Notes: generated from the letters alone by a model not told the origin. Positions 40,901 through 49,311 are shown, counted from the first letter of the stretch. The stretch is DNA of 59,461 bases from Methanomassiliicoccales archaeon (GCA_004377185.1 SOIM01000058.1:131828-191288); one strand, 5' to 3'. Numbers and translations: made by a program.

Positions 40901-43398
40901 ACTGGACGGACAATGGTTCAGCTTTGACGTTTGATGAATGCACGACGGGAACCCCAACAAGATGTACTACTGATGTCAGGAATTTCACTGTCGACTCGGC
41001 CTTCAACGCAACCATCACTTATCTTGAACTTCCTCCGGTCAACTACACCATAACAAAATCACCATTGCAGGGATACGTCATCGTCGATGGTTTTCAGTAT
41101 CCTGCACCAGCAGCATTCAATTGGGCACCAGGAGAGGTACATACAATATCCGTCAATTCCCCTGAACTCCAAGGTACTGATACACGTTACATATTCGACT
41201 ATTGGGATGATGGAGGCGCTCAAACCCATGACGTCGCTGTTGGGACTGCAGATAAAGCGATTATAGCCTTCTATAGAACACAGTACAGACCCACTATCAC
41301 CTTGATCGGACTAGACCCGACGCATACCGTGACGGTGTATCACACAAATGATGGCCTTCCAGAGAATGATCCTGGTGTCTATGATTCTTGGAGCGATTGG
41401 TGCGACAATGGAACTTCATTGTCCCTAGATGTGAATGCTGTGGGCAGCACAACAACAGAAAGGTGGCATACCTACACGGATTTTTCAGTTGTTCCTTGGA
41501 CTTTGGTGACCTCACCATTTGTGGAGAACGTGGTGTACTACCATCAATACAAGCCATCAATTACCCTCGTTGGAACGGACACAACACATAACGTAACTGC
41601 ACATCACTTCGAGGGTGGTGGCAGTAGCGATGATCCTGGCATATTCAATTCCTGGAGCGATTGGTGCGATGAGGGTACATCTCTATCATTCGATACCGAT
41701 ACGTCAGGTAGTACCGCAATCGAGAGGTGGCATACCTACAGAGATTTCACAATCATTCCCTGGATTTCCGTAGCTTCAGCCTTCGCCGAGAGTGTTGTGT
41801 ACCATCATCAGTACAAACCAGCAGTGAGTCTCAGTGGCACAGACATGGTCCATGGCGTGACCGCGTATTATACAGAGGGAGGCTTCAGTCTCACTGACGT
41901 TGGAACATTTGGTTCGTGGAGCGATTGGTGCGATGAAGGTTCATCCTTGTCATTTGACGCTGACACATCAGGAAGTACGACTACCGAAAGATGGCATACC
42001 TATACGGACTTTGGCGTTCCACCTTGGAGCGGTGTGACATCCGCTTTTACTGAGACCGTGACTTATTACCATCAATTCAAAGTGACCATAGCAGCCAATG
42101 GGTTGATACCATCCTATCCTGCAGCAATCTCTGTCGCTCAGGGAAGCACACCATCCAATCCCACGACCCATACTCTTTGGTCGGATTGGGCTGATGCTGA
42201 CTCAGGGTTGAGCATAACAGATGTGATAGTAGTTTCAGGCACAGAACGCTTCAGTACAATTGATGCCACTTCCTGGATCGTGAACTCGGCGAGCACTTGG
42301 ACCGTCGATTACTATCACCAATACAAGTCAACGATTACTGCAATTGGGTTGGTGTCGGCACATCCCGCGACGATTACGGTCGCACAATACGGTTCGACAA
42401 GCAATCCTACAACCCACGCCACGTGGTCTGACTGGGCTGATGACTCAACAACTCTCAGCATCGTTGATACAGTGTCGGTATCGGGCACAGAACGCTACAG
42501 CACAATTGATACCACATCTTGGGTGGTGAGCTCAGCGATAGCCTCAACTGTTGACTACTATCATCAGTTCAAGGCGAACTTGACAGTCACCGGATTGATA
42601 CCGACCCACACTGCAACGATTACCGCAGTTCAAGGAGGAACTGCGATCAATCCCACGACCAACGCCACATGGTCTGACTGGGCAGATGCAGGCTCGACCC
42701 TGGGCACTGATGAAACACTAACAGTGTCAGCGAGAGAGCGATATCATACAGTTGATACAGTCTCATGGACTGTAGATTCTGCGTTGCGTGTGACCGTCAA
42801 CTACACTCATCAGTATATGCCAATGATTACACTCATAGGTACTAATCTCACTCACACTGTTGACGTAACCCATACACTAGATGGCTTGCCGCATGATGAT
42901 AGCGAAGTCTTCAACAATTGGAGTGAGTGGGCTGATGAGGGTTCCAACCTGGCCTTTAGTGAATACACATCTGGCGAACCCCGGTTGCATACGACGGATA
43001 CACGAGCTTGGAGCGTTGATGCTCCCTTTGATGCGACGATAACGTACGTGGAGTCGCCTGATAGGGATGAGGGGAAAGAAGAGAACTACAAACCGATGAT
43101 AGCTCTCATATTCTGTGCTATTCTGGCAATAACTGGGGGGATGATAGCCTACAGAAGACCTCTGAGACTCAGCAAGCGAGATCAAATGACAAAGAACAGG
43201 TTGTATACGGCTATCGTGATTGTGTTGCCATTTGCGGCAGCAGAGGCACTTACGGGCCTATTATCGTCACTTGTTGGTGTGCTCTGCATTCCTCCGTGGT
43301 TCAATCTTGGTATGGTGGTGGATTCAAGTATACTAGCTGTTGGCTTGGTCGCTCAGCTCTGGTGCTTGAGAAAGGCGAAAGCGTACGAACAAGACTGA
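37999..43398 (+). CDS. Giant repeat-rich surface protein (beta-helix plus 11 WSDW repeats)
   Basis: A 1799-residue exported protein. Residues 1-35 are a signal peptide (RRMLRRRLAVVILTGLMVFAF). About 100-490 is a right-handed parallel beta-helix of NNTI/NNxI repeats, as in NosD and pectate-lyase-like surface proteins. About 590-1690 carries two YTITKSP modules and eleven copies of an 80-88-residue domain with the motif WSDW(C/A)D; base positions of the WSDW cores are about 40120, 40384, 40648, 40898, 41392, 41656, 41914, 42176, 42422, 42668 and 42916. The array looks like a duplicated block (module plus four, module plus seven). The end has three membrane helices (43085-43395). ATG 37999 is fixed by GGAGGGA six bases before; the frame has in-frame TTG and ATG upstream at 37984 and 37993. 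Function unknown; adhesion or a sheath is inference. Confidence 0.93.
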   Translation: MRRMLRRRLAVVILTGLMVFAFQTVIVEIPEEVSAYTPHAPIYIQGNGDFTPANGVTGGSGTSSDPFIIEGWEIYASGSPAIEIVNTTAHFVIRDSYTDTVYMLNLPTIYLNNVSNGAVKNVAIEDSAYGIRLYRSSNNTIANNTLPDIVATSNSHSIDIEESHYNKILNNTISSSRKQGSIHLIYSGNNTIANNMISGADVGISLGRSHYSILTNNSLVDTGITIWGEKLEEWNTHTIDTTNIVNGKPAYYWKNRTGGTVPLGAGQIILANCTNVGVENENISDGSIAIMVGFSSESTIANFTAWSNIWDIDIWMSSNITIINSTLSGSRVGIYVGYSADTKVIKSSMEQSTQSGMFVWGSRGTVVRDSLVVGTTWWAGVDLHDTTDTVILNTTISNGNSVGLWASESTNLQVVNCTISGNREGIRIGRYTRNATIVNSTISGNSGKDFHFEEYSNATALNTTFDKTKVQFHPHLGSNSNLTIKWFAHVKVIDINDKPVAGADVEVRDVKDDLVFSGGTSPDGYVRWIASTEYYQNDTNYDTDGEDPGEKTFYTPHNVTVSRDGCVGYADPEPYMDQSREIVVKLQCVYATYTITKSPVQGNVTIDGVEYRAPAILGLQQGSTHTISVDSPENQGTDTLHIFEYWDDGGAQTHDIMVGATDEVITAFYRTQYRPNITLIGLDPAHTVTVYHTKDGLPDNDPGVFDTWSDWCDNGTSLSLDMDAVGSTTTERWHTYTDFAIAPWISVTSPFTEIVVYYHQYKPAITLVGTDSTHNVTAYHTEGGSGQNDLGTFNSWSDWCDEGTSLSFDTYTSGSTPSERRHTYTNFSIPPWNAVASALVETVIYHHQYMVNITVNGLESSHPATITVVQGGNTFNPTTYTTWSDWADSSTTLSIVDTVAVSPRERYHTTETVSWTVDSTLSVTVNYTHQYMPMVTLIGTDSTYTVNVIHTLDGLPHDDSNVFGNWNDWTDNGSALTFDECTTGTPTRCTTDVRNFTVDSAFNATITYLELPPVNYTITKSPLQGYVIVDGFQYPAPAAFNWAPGEVHTISVNSPELQGTDTRYIFDYWDDGGAQTHDVAVGTADKAIIAFYRTQYRPTITLIGLDPTHTVTVYHTNDGLPENDPGVYDSWSDWCDNGTSLSLDVNAVGSTTTERWHTYTDFSVVPWTLVTSPFVENVVYYHQYKPSITLVGTDTTHNVTAHHFEGGGSSDDPGIFNSWSDWCDEGTSLSFDTDTSGSTAIERWHTYRDFTIIPWISVASAFAESVVYHHQYKPAVSLSGTDMVHGVTAYYTEGGFSLTDVGTFGSWSDWCDEGSSLSFDADTSGSTTTERWHTYTDFGVPPWSGVTSAFTETVTYYHQFKVTIAANGLIPSYPAAISVAQGSTPSNPTTHTLWSDWADADSGLSITDVIVVSGTERFSTIDATSWIVNSASTWTVDYYHQYKSTITAIGLVSAHPATITVAQYGSTSNPTTHATWSDWADDSTTLSIVDTVSVSGTERYSTIDTTSWVVSSAIASTVDYYHQFKANLTVTGLIPTHTATITAVQGGTAINPTTNATWSDWADAGSTLGTDETLTVSARERYHTVDTVSWTVDSALRVTVNYTHQYMPMITLIGTNLTHTVDVTHTLDGLPHDDSEVFNNWSEWADEGSNLAFSEYTSGEPRLHTTDTRAWSVDAPFDATITYVESPDRDEGKEENYKPMIALIFCAILAITGGMIAYRRPLRLSKRDQMTKNRLYTAIVIVLPFAAAEALTGLLSSLVGVLCIPPWFNLGMVVDSSILAVGLVAQLWCLRKAKAYEQD
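40010..43050 (+). repeat. Eleven tandem WSDW domains within the surface protein
   Basis: Each unit spans 240-265 bases and begins Q(Y/F)(K/R/M)xxI, ends with (T/V)xxYxH. Three subtypes alternate: WCDEGTSLSFD with ERWHTYTDF, a shorter WADxSTTLSI with ER(Y/F)xTxD, and WxDxGSxLxF with DGLPHDDS. Units of the same subtype are much closer than different subtypes, a sign of block duplication. Confidence 0.85.
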
Positions 43399-43488
43399 GG
43401 TCAAAATCGCAAGATGCTGAAATCATCCTTCCAACTAGGTCGATCTAGCGTGTCTGGCAGTCCACTTACCAAGTTTTCACCAAAAGGA

Positions 43489-43573
43489 TGCGGAGGCGAG
43501 GATTCGAACCCCGGAACCCCTGCGAGACTAGACCCTGAATCTAGCGCCGTTGACCAGACTTGGCTACCTCCGC
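43489..43573 (-). tRNA. tRNA-Leu (anticodon CAG)
   Basis: An 85-base tRNA. Acceptor stem GCGGAGG/CCTCCGC, discriminator A, D arm closed by GCC/GGC, anticodon stem CTAGA/TCTAG with loop TTCAGGG (CAG), a long variable arm (CTC GCA GGG) as in class II tRNAs, T stem CGGGG/CCTCG with loop TTCGAAT. No intron and no encoded CCA. It decodes CUG. Its 3' half is repeated, in part, at 36977-37031 and 37691-37704. Confidence 0.95.
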
Positions 43574-43652
43574 ACGTACAGCCTTGCCTTTACCACCTTA
43601 ATGCGAACGGTGATACAAGAAACAATCGGAAATATACCAATCACAAAGGACG

Positions 43653-44351
43653 CTAACAACTGGCCATCCAGTCCTCATCGAAGTCCTCGAATTCCTCCAT
43701 CTCAAAATCACCCATCTTGACCATCATGTGCTTGATTACCTTCTTCCATTCCTCGCGTGGAACGAGCCTCTTGGAATGGCTGATGTATGTAGTTTTGGTG
43801 TCCAGTATTCCCTCATGCGTGTTGAGATACGTATCCACGAACTTCTTCAGCGTCGTCCCGCCCCTGCAAAAGACCGAGAACGAGATGTCCCTTCCGAGCC
43901 CGTTGAAGGTGTACGCCAAGTATGCGGGAGCGAGCCCTTTGTTCGGGCTGAAGTTCGAAAGGTATTCGTACACTTCGTCCAGATGATTCGGTTTCACCGA
44001 TACCGCAATGGTGAATCTTTTCATACCGCGTGGTGTACCTTTGGAGGGAACAAAGAATCTCGGATTCATGAATGTAATAATCCTAATCCCGGCCACTTCC
44101 TTCATTGGCGCCACGTGCTTGGAGATGTAGTTCCCAATTGAGTCTGCGTTCTTTGCGTCGAGAATCAGGCTGACATCTTCCCGCAGGCTTCGGTGAGTGA
44201 GGTAAACGGCCCTCGCCCCGTCCCCGTCCCATTTCTTGTGATTCCTGATGACCCTTCTCCAGACCTTGTCCATGTTGGCTGTCTGAAGAGCCACTACGCC
44301 CTTACCAGTGGTTTCCTTCAACCTGATCTTAACCCGTACAACTGCGAGCAT
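43653..44351 (-). CDS. Unknown protein with ferredoxin-like (Lrp-ligand-domain-like) repeats and acidic tail
   Basis: A 232-residue soluble protein. It has two similar alpha-beta halves (LAVVRVKIRLKETTGKGVVALQTANMDKVWRRV; MKRFTIAVSVKPNHLDEVYEYLSNFSPNKGLAPAYLAYTFNGLGRDISFSVFCRGGTTLKKFVDTYLNTHEGILDTKTTYIS), of the kind seen in Lrp/AsnC ligand-binding domains, without a DNA-binding helix-turn-helix. The C-terminus is strongly acidic (MGDFEMEEFEDFDEDWMASC). GGAGG six bases before the ATG at 44351 fixes the start; upstream frame to 44396 is rejected. Function unknown; a small-molecule sensing domain is inference. Confidence 0.65.
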   Translation of the reverse strand: MLAVVRVKIRLKETTGKGVVALQTANMDKVWRRVIRNHKKWDGDGARAVYLTHRSLREDVSLILDAKNADSIGNYISKHVAPMKEVAGIRIITFMNPRFFVPSKGTPRGMKRFTIAVSVKPNHLDEVYEYLSNFSPNKGLAPAYLAYTFNGLGRDISFSVFCRGGTTLKKFVDTYLNTHEGILDTKTTYISHSKRLVPREEWKKVIKHMMVKMGDFEMEEFEDFDEDWMASC

Positions 44352-44543
44352 ATCGTATCCTCCTAACTCCTCGTTCCAAAGAAGTTGAGTTGACACCCCG
44401 TCGGTCGTTTTCCGAACGGTTTGTATCTATTTATTTGTTTCTTTCTCGCCTATTGCCCGCTGCTCCGATTCCTACTCCCTCCTAGGCCTGGTTCAATAAA
44501 TGAGGAAATGAAGGGAAGTTGGCTTATAGAAACCCTTCTCAGG

Positions 44544-45482
44544 TTACTCTGGTGGTGGTGGTGGCGGTTCCGGTGCACCTGGCTCAGGCGGAGGTGCCTC
44601 CTCAGGTGGAGGCATCTTTTTCTTCTTGGCCCGTGAGACACCTGCTGCCACACCCACAATAACTGCCACAATAACAATAATCAGTATTATTAGCCAGAGA
44701 TAGTCCATTATGTCAAAACCAGCCACAGCGCCCTCTCCTCCATCTCCTGGCGTATAGGAATAGCTCTTCAGTTCCATACCCCCTATGGATCCACCTGTGG
44801 AGTTGAACATCTCCGCCTTCACCACGTATCCAGCCTGCGTTGACATGTAGATGTAAGAGTAGCTGCCATCTGGCATTGTTTCCTTAATCCTATAGGAGTT
44901 CACGAAACTGCCCGCAGTGACGGTCACCGTTTCTCTCAAATGACACTCGTAATCCATTGTCAACGTCTCTTCTGTTGTGGTAGTAATTATTCCAAGATAT
45001 TCCACAGTTGTGGTGGTCGTAACCGTTGATGTTGAGGACCAGACATCGCCCTCCTTTATCGGAAAATCGAACTCATCCAGAGGTGGATCATAGGTCATTT
45101 CCATCGTCATTTCAATTATGGTCACGCCCAATACTTTCATGTCAAACGACATGTTCATCAAGACGGTCGCGAAATCAGATTTTCTCGAGTATTGAAAGCC
45201 ATCTAGAGTGTAGTCCAAATCTTGGATACCATACTGCTCCATGGATGAGGTTCCGCTACCTTCGACAGAGATATCATAGACTTCATATCCAGATACGGTC
45301 GCTTCGCCCTTAATCTCAAACGTCCATTCACCTGTAAAATTCACTCCTTCCATGCTCACATCTACATCATAGACCCAATTGTCCCCTACTTCGGGAACTG
45401 GAAGATTCATATCCGCGCGCACAATTGGCATAGTCAAAAGAATAGCTACTACGGCAACCGGTAATACAAGGTTTCTCTTCAT
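44544..45482 (-). CDS. Exported protein with single C-terminal membrane helix and proline-rich cytoplasmic tail
   Basis: A 312-residue protein. Signal peptide (KRNLVLPVAVVAILLTMPIVRA), about 230 residues outside rich in Thr, Ser and beta strands with several N-x-S/T sites, one membrane helix near residue 263 (YLWLIILIIVIVAVIVGVAAGV), then a basic RAKKKK and a tail of Pro and Glu (MPPPEEAPPPEPGAPEPPPPPPE). The basic patch marks the cytoplasmic side. A similar Pro-rich end is found in archaeal surface anchors, but no family was recognised. It is alone, with no close operon partner. Confidence 0.75.
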   Translation of the reverse strand: MKRNLVLPVAVVAILLTMPIVRADMNLPVPEVGDNWVYDVDVSMEGVNFTGEWTFEIKGEATVSGYEVYDISVEGSGTSSMEQYGIQDLDYTLDGFQYSRKSDFATVLMNMSFDMKVLGVTIIEMTMEMTYDPPLDEFDFPIKEGDVWSSTSTVTTTTTVEYLGIITTTTEETLTMDYECHLRETVTVTAGSFVNSYRIKETMPDGSYSYIYMSTQAGYVVKAEMFNSTGGSIGGMELKSYSYTPGDGGEGAVAGFDIMDYLWLIILIIVIVAVIVGVAAGVSRAKKKKMPPPEEAPPPEPGAPEPPPPPPE

Positions 45483-45549
45483 CCTATCCCGACCTCCGTG
45501 AATGAATGTGGGAAGTGACTAAAAATGTTTCCACCAGGAAGATACGAGT

Positions 45550-46197
45550 CTAGAGCATTCGAATCAAATGTGGCGTGATCTCGTTCAGGCTAGGTAGTAC
45601 GATATCTGCCTTGTCAAAATCCCCGAACTGCGTATCCTTCGTGGGAACGGCTATCGCACTCATCCCTGCACCTTTTGCGGCCAGAACACCTTTCGGTGCG
45701 TCATCTATGGCAACACACACCTTTGGGTCAACATCCATCCTTTCAGCAGCCAGCAGCAGGACATCCGGACTCGGTTTGAGTCTCTTCACCTCCGACCCAC
45801 AGGCAGTGGCCACGAACCTGTCCGCAATCCCCAACTTCTCTATCGTCTTGTCCACATACACCTTTGTGGATGAAGATGCCAGACCTAGCGGGAATTCATC
45901 GTACAACCTTTCAAGAACGTCAATCGCCCCGGGTAAGGCACAGATATCCTCTTCGATGGACCTAAGATAGTGCTCGTTCACAATGGGCCTGAGATCGTCC
46001 TCCTCGATGGTGCCCTGATAGCCATATCTCTCAAGAGTTTCGGAGAAGCTTGAGCCCTTCACGACCCACTCCTGGAGGAAATCCTCCCAGCTCATCTCAA
46101 TGCCAATCGTCCGGAAGGCTTTCTGCCACGCCTTGTGTTTGTACCGTTCGGACTCGACAAGAATTCCATCCAGGTCAAAAATCACTGCGCTCGACAT
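45550..46197 (-). CDS. HAD-superfamily hydrolase, beta-phosphoglucomutase-like
   Basis: A 215-residue HAD protein. Motif I is AVIFDLDGILVESERYK (nucleophile Asp at residue 7, DxD), motif II is LASSSTKVY, motif III lysine is in KRLKPSPDVLLL, and motif IV is CVAIDDAPKGVLAAKGAGM. The cap resembles that of beta-phosphoglucomutase and phosphoglycolate phosphatases. Likely a sugar-phosphate or small phosphate ester phosphatase/mutase; the substrate is not determinable. ATG 46197 chosen: the residues before it (GHW) are not family-like. Confidence 0.88.
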   Translation of the reverse strand: MSSAVIFDLDGILVESERYKHKAWQKAFRTIGIEMSWEDFLQEWVVKGSSFSETLERYGYQGTIEEDDLRPIVNEHYLRSIEEDICALPGAIDVLERLYDEFPLGLASSSTKVYVDKTIEKLGIADRFVATACGSEVKRLKPSPDVLLLAAERMDVDPKVCVAIDDAPKGVLAAKGAGMSAIAVPTKDTQFGDFDKADIVLPSLNEITPHLIRML

Positions 46198-46360
46198 CCA
46201 ATGACCCAATGCCCTACCGATACAAGTCCTTTCCTAGCTATCGCAACGCAAGAAAAGAGATGGATAGGACTATGAGCCCTCAGAATAACGCAAACCGGGA
46301 TTATGAGTATCCCATACAGGAGAAAGGGTGTTCACCAAAAATAAAGAAAGTGAAGAAGGT

Positions 46361-46585
46361 CTATCTCTTCTTCTTCATTATCTTCATCCAGCCGCCACTC
46401 TCATAGACCTGGAGCCTCCTCTTGGACAGAGTCTTCCTGAACTCGTCCCAGTCTATGATCTCGAGGCGGTCGTTCCTTCCTTTGGTAAACTGGATTCCAG
46501 TTGTTCCCTTTACCCTTCCAGGCTTCAATCCCTTCTTCTTTGCAATTTCCATCGCTTTTTCAGGTGTTATTGGTTGCATCACCAT
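46361..46585 (-). CDS. Small basic conserved protein of unknown function
   Basis: A 74-residue basic protein (MQPITPEKAMEIAKKKGLKPGRVKGTTGIQFTKG, then RNDRLEIIDWDEFRKTLSKRRLQVYESGGWMKIMKKKR). It looks like a small nucleic-acid-binding or chromatin-associated protein by its lysine content, but I do not recognise a characterised family. A strong GGAGGG lies six bases before the ATG, and a TATA box (TTATATA on this strand) is at 46641-46647. It is single, between the HAD phosphatase and the divergent sugar operon. Confidence 0.75.
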   Translation of the reverse strand: MVMQPITPEKAMEIAKKKGLKPGRVKGTTGIQFTKGRNDRLEIIDWDEFRKTLSKRRLQVYESGGWMKIMKKKR

Positions 46586-46640
46586 TTGTTTCCCTCCAGG
46601 GGGTTTAGGTCATGTGACCAGCCCTGTATGGCTATGTCCA

Positions 46641-46647
46641 TATATAA
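46641..46647 (-). promoter_or_regulatory. TATA box for the 46585 gene
   Basis: The minus strand reads TTATATA, 56 bases before the ATG, giving a leader of about 30 bases with GGAGGG at its end. Confidence 0.5.
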
Positions 46648-46751
46648 CACTTTCTCAAGCCAGACTTTTACAAACCCAAAAGAATATAAATTGCCAGGCA
46701 AGGCGAGAACTTTCCTATTTTCGTGTTTGCTAGATTTTTCTCAAGGAAAGG

Positions 46752-46759
46752 TTTTAAAT
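46752..46759 (+). promoter_or_regulatory. TATA box for the sugar-nucleotide operon
   Basis: TTTTAAAT ends 22 bases before the ATG at 46781, a leaderless layout, driving three genes in a row. Confidence 0.55.
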
Positions 46760-46780
46760 TGGGTTTGAGATGGTGTCCGC

Positions 46781-48088
46781 ATGTCTCTCTTTGGCTCCTC
46801 GGGAATAAGGGGCTTGGTCTTCGAGGAGATCTCACTAGATTTGGCACTTGACATAGGCAAGGCGGTGGGAAGCCTTCACAAGAAGGTAGTGTTGGGCCGT
46901 GACACCAGGACCTCGGGGGAGATGTTCAAGTCCCTGATCGTCTCGGGCCTTCTTTCCTCGGGGACGGATGCCTACGATGCTGGCGTGATCAGCACTCCAA
47001 CGCTGGCTTGGGCAGGCAGGGAGTTCGATTGCGGGCTGATGATAACCGCCTCGCACAATCCGGGCGAGTTCAACGGCGTGAAGTTCTGGAACCCGAACGG
47101 GCTTGCATTCCTGAAGAAGCAGAGAGACCAGATGGACAAGCTTCTGAGAAAGAGGAACTTCAAACCGGCCTCGTGGGATAAGATCGGTGTTCTTCACCAG
47201 TACGAGAATTCGGTATCCGAGCACAAGGAGGCGATCCTTTCCAGTGTCGGAGAATCGGACATCAAGGTGGTGGTGGACTGCGGGAACGGAGCGACGTTCA
47301 ATATCACTCCTTTCCTCCTGAGAGACATGGGCTGCGAGGTCATTACACTGAACGCACAGCCAGATGGACGCTTTCCCTCCCGAATGCCGGAACCTACTGA
47401 GAAGAACCTCTCCACGCTCATCCGGACTGTGAAGAGCACGAAGGCGGACCTGGGTATCGCGCATGACGGGGACGGGGACAGGATGACCGCCGTGGACGAG
47501 AAGGGGAGATACATTGGAGGGGACAAGCTTCTCTCGATCTTCACATTGCAGGAAGTGAAGAAAAGCGTGGTCGTTCCGGTCGATGCATCCATGGTCATAG
47601 ATGATCTGGTACCAAAGGCCAAGGTCTACCGGACAAGAGTGGGGGACGTCTTCGTGGGAGAGGAAATAGAGAAACGGAAAGCGGATTTTGGCGGAGAACC
47701 GTCTGGAACCTGGATATTCCCCAGACATTTCCTTTGTCCTGACGGGGTGTACGCGGCTGCACTGCTGGCTCGAATGGTCTCAAAGAAGAAGTTGTCCAAG
47801 TTCGCGGACAAGGTCCCTGAATACCCGCAGAGAGTGGAGGGATTCAAGTTCGACCCGAAGAAGAGAAAGAGCATCCTGAAGGCGCTGGATGAGAAGATGG
47901 GGTCTGTCCCGTGCGAGGAGATGACCACCGTGGACGGCTGGCGGTTGCAGTTCAAGGACGGATGGGCCCTGGTCCGTCTCTCTGGAACCGAACCCAAGAT
48001 TCGATTGAAGGTTGAGGCTAGAACACTTCAAAGGGTAAAAGAGATATATCGTTCCATCCATTCAATCGTGAAAGATGTGCTAAGATGA
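46781..48088 (+). CDS. glmM: Phosphohexomutase (phosphoglucosamine mutase / phosphomannomutase)
   Basis: A 435-residue phosphohexomutase that interconverts hexose-6- and -1-phosphates. The phosphoserine loop is ITASHNPGEFNGVKF, the magnesium loop DGDGDRMTAVDEKG, the sugar loop GGEPSGTWIF and the C-terminal phosphate loop RLSGTEPKIRLKVEA. All sites are complete. The gene is first in an operon with a sugar-1-phosphate nucleotidylyltransferase/acetyltransferase and a GT4 glycosyltransferase, which suits glucosamine-type activation for UDP-GlcNAc or a related sugar. The archaeal GlmM name is by context; it might also act as phosphomannomutase. Its stop overlaps the next start (ATGA). Confidence 0.93.
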   Translation: MSLFGSSGIRGLVFEEISLDLALDIGKAVGSLHKKVVLGRDTRTSGEMFKSLIVSGLLSSGTDAYDAGVISTPTLAWAGREFDCGLMITASHNPGEFNGVKFWNPNGLAFLKKQRDQMDKLLRKRNFKPASWDKIGVLHQYENSVSEHKEAILSSVGESDIKVVVDCGNGATFNITPFLLRDMGCEVITLNAQPDGRFPSRMPEPTEKNLSTLIRTVKSTKADLGIAHDGDGDRMTAVDEKGRYIGGDKLLSIFTLQEVKKSVVVPVDASMVIDDLVPKAKVYRTRVGDVFVGEEIEKRKADFGGEPSGTWIFPRHFLCPDGVYAAALLARMVSKKKLSKFADKVPEYPQRVEGFKFDPKKRKSILKALDEKMGSVPCEEMTTVDGWRLQFKDGWALVRLSGTEPKIRLKVEARTLQRVKEIYRSIHSIVKDVLR

Positions 48089-49311
48089 AGGCTTTCATTC
48101 TGGCGGCCGGTGAAGGAACTAGGATGCGTCCGTTGACGGCGAACATACCCAAGCCACTTCTCCCAGTCGCGGGCAAACCCTTTCTGATGCACACATTGGA
48201 ATCCCTGCGGGAGAACAAGATCGAGGACATCACCATTCTGATCGGATGGAGGGGGCGAAGGGTCCGGGAATACCTGGGAGATGGATCGAAAGTGGGATTG
48301 AACATCGGTTACGAAGAGCAAGAGAGAAGGCTGGGTACCGCTCACGCTGTCGGCCTGGCAAGGAAGCATGTTGGCGATACTTTCCTGTGCATTAACGGGG
48401 ACGTGGTCCTCACTCCAAAATCCATCAAGGGATTCTTGTCCTTCTGGAAGAAGAAGAAAGGCACGACCGTGGCCCTTGCAGAGGTGGCGGATTCGAGCAA
48501 CCTCGGAGTGGTGGAAGTAGAGGATGACGTCATAAAGAGCATAGAGGAGAAACCCAAGTGGCCCAAGTCCAACCTCATCAATGCTGGCATGTACCTTTTG
48601 GAGAAGAGTATCTTCAAGCTGATCGAGAAGACCCCGAAATCCAGGAGAGGAGAGTACGAGATAACGGACACTCTCCAGATGCTCATGGAGAAGGAGGATG
48701 TTCACGGAAACGTGCTCGCGGAAGAGTGGATAGACGTGGGCCGGCCCTGGGACCTGCTGAAGGCCAATCAGATCCTCTTGAAGAACATCTCTGGCGAGAA
48801 CAACGGTGAGGTTCAGAAAGGTGTCGTGATTGAGAAGAACGTGCAGATAGGGGAGGGAACGGTCGTGAAGAACGGCTCGAATATCATCGGACCAACCATA
48901 ATCGGAAAGAACTGCGAGATCGGTCCCAACTGTCTGATAAGACCCAGCACTTACATCGGGGAAGGGTGCAAAGTGGGAAGCGCTTCGGAGGTCAAGAACT
49001 CCATCGTGATGGACAACAGCCAGGTGCCCCACCACAACTACGTAGGGGACAGTGTAATCGGAGAGAGATGCAACCTGGGATCAGGAACCAAGATAGCCAA
49101 TCTGAGGCTTGATGAGAAGAACATAATGGTGTCCTTCAAGGGTCAGAAAATCGACACGGGTCTCCGCAAACTTGGTGCAATTATCGGGGATGATGTGAAG
49201 ACAGGGGTCAATTCTTCCATTGACGTGGGAACGATCATCGGTGAGAACTCGTTCATAGGTCCGGGCGCTGTGGCCAGAGGTGTGATTGCCCCCAACAGCA
49301 AGATCTTCTGA
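48085..49311 (+). CDS. glmU: Bifunctional sugar-1-phosphate nucleotidylyltransferase/acetyltransferase
   Basis: A 408-residue archaeal GlmU-like enzyme. The N-terminal nucleotidyltransferase begins KAFILAAGEGTRMRPLT and has NIPKPLLPVAGKP and CINGDVVLTP. The C-terminus is a left-handed beta-helix of hexapeptide repeats (GVVIEKNVQIGEGTVVK, IIGPTIIGKNCEIGPN, ANLRLDEKNIMV, VIAPNSKIF), the acetyltransferase part. It makes NDP-sugars such as UDP-GlcNAc. It overlaps the mutase gene by four bases and is followed seven bases later by the GT4 gene. Confidence 0.95.
   Translation: MKAFILAAGEGTRMRPLTANIPKPLLPVAGKPFLMHTLESLRENKIEDITILIGWRGRRVREYLGDGSKVGLNIGYEEQERRLGTAHAVGLARKHVGDTFLCINGDVVLTPKSIKGFLSFWKKKKGTTVALAEVADSSNLGVVEVEDDVIKSIEEKPKWPKSNLINAGMYLLEKSIFKLIEKTPKSRRGEYEITDTLQMLMEKEDVHGNVLAEEWIDVGRPWDLLKANQILLKNISGENNGEVQKGVVIEKNVQIGEGTVVKNGSNIIGPTIIGKNCEIGPNCLIRPSTYIGEGCKVGSASEVKNSIVMDNSQVPHHNYVGDSVIGERCNLGSGTKIANLRLDEKNIMVSFKGQKIDTGLRKLGAIIGDDVKTGVNSSIDVGTIIGENSFIGPGAVARGVIAPNSKIF

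Noticed and set aside
48028-49035. 335-residue frame on the minus strand opposite the GlmU-like gene
   Set aside because: Antisense shadow of a well-conserved gene; no promoter, no family motif, and codon pattern that of a complement.
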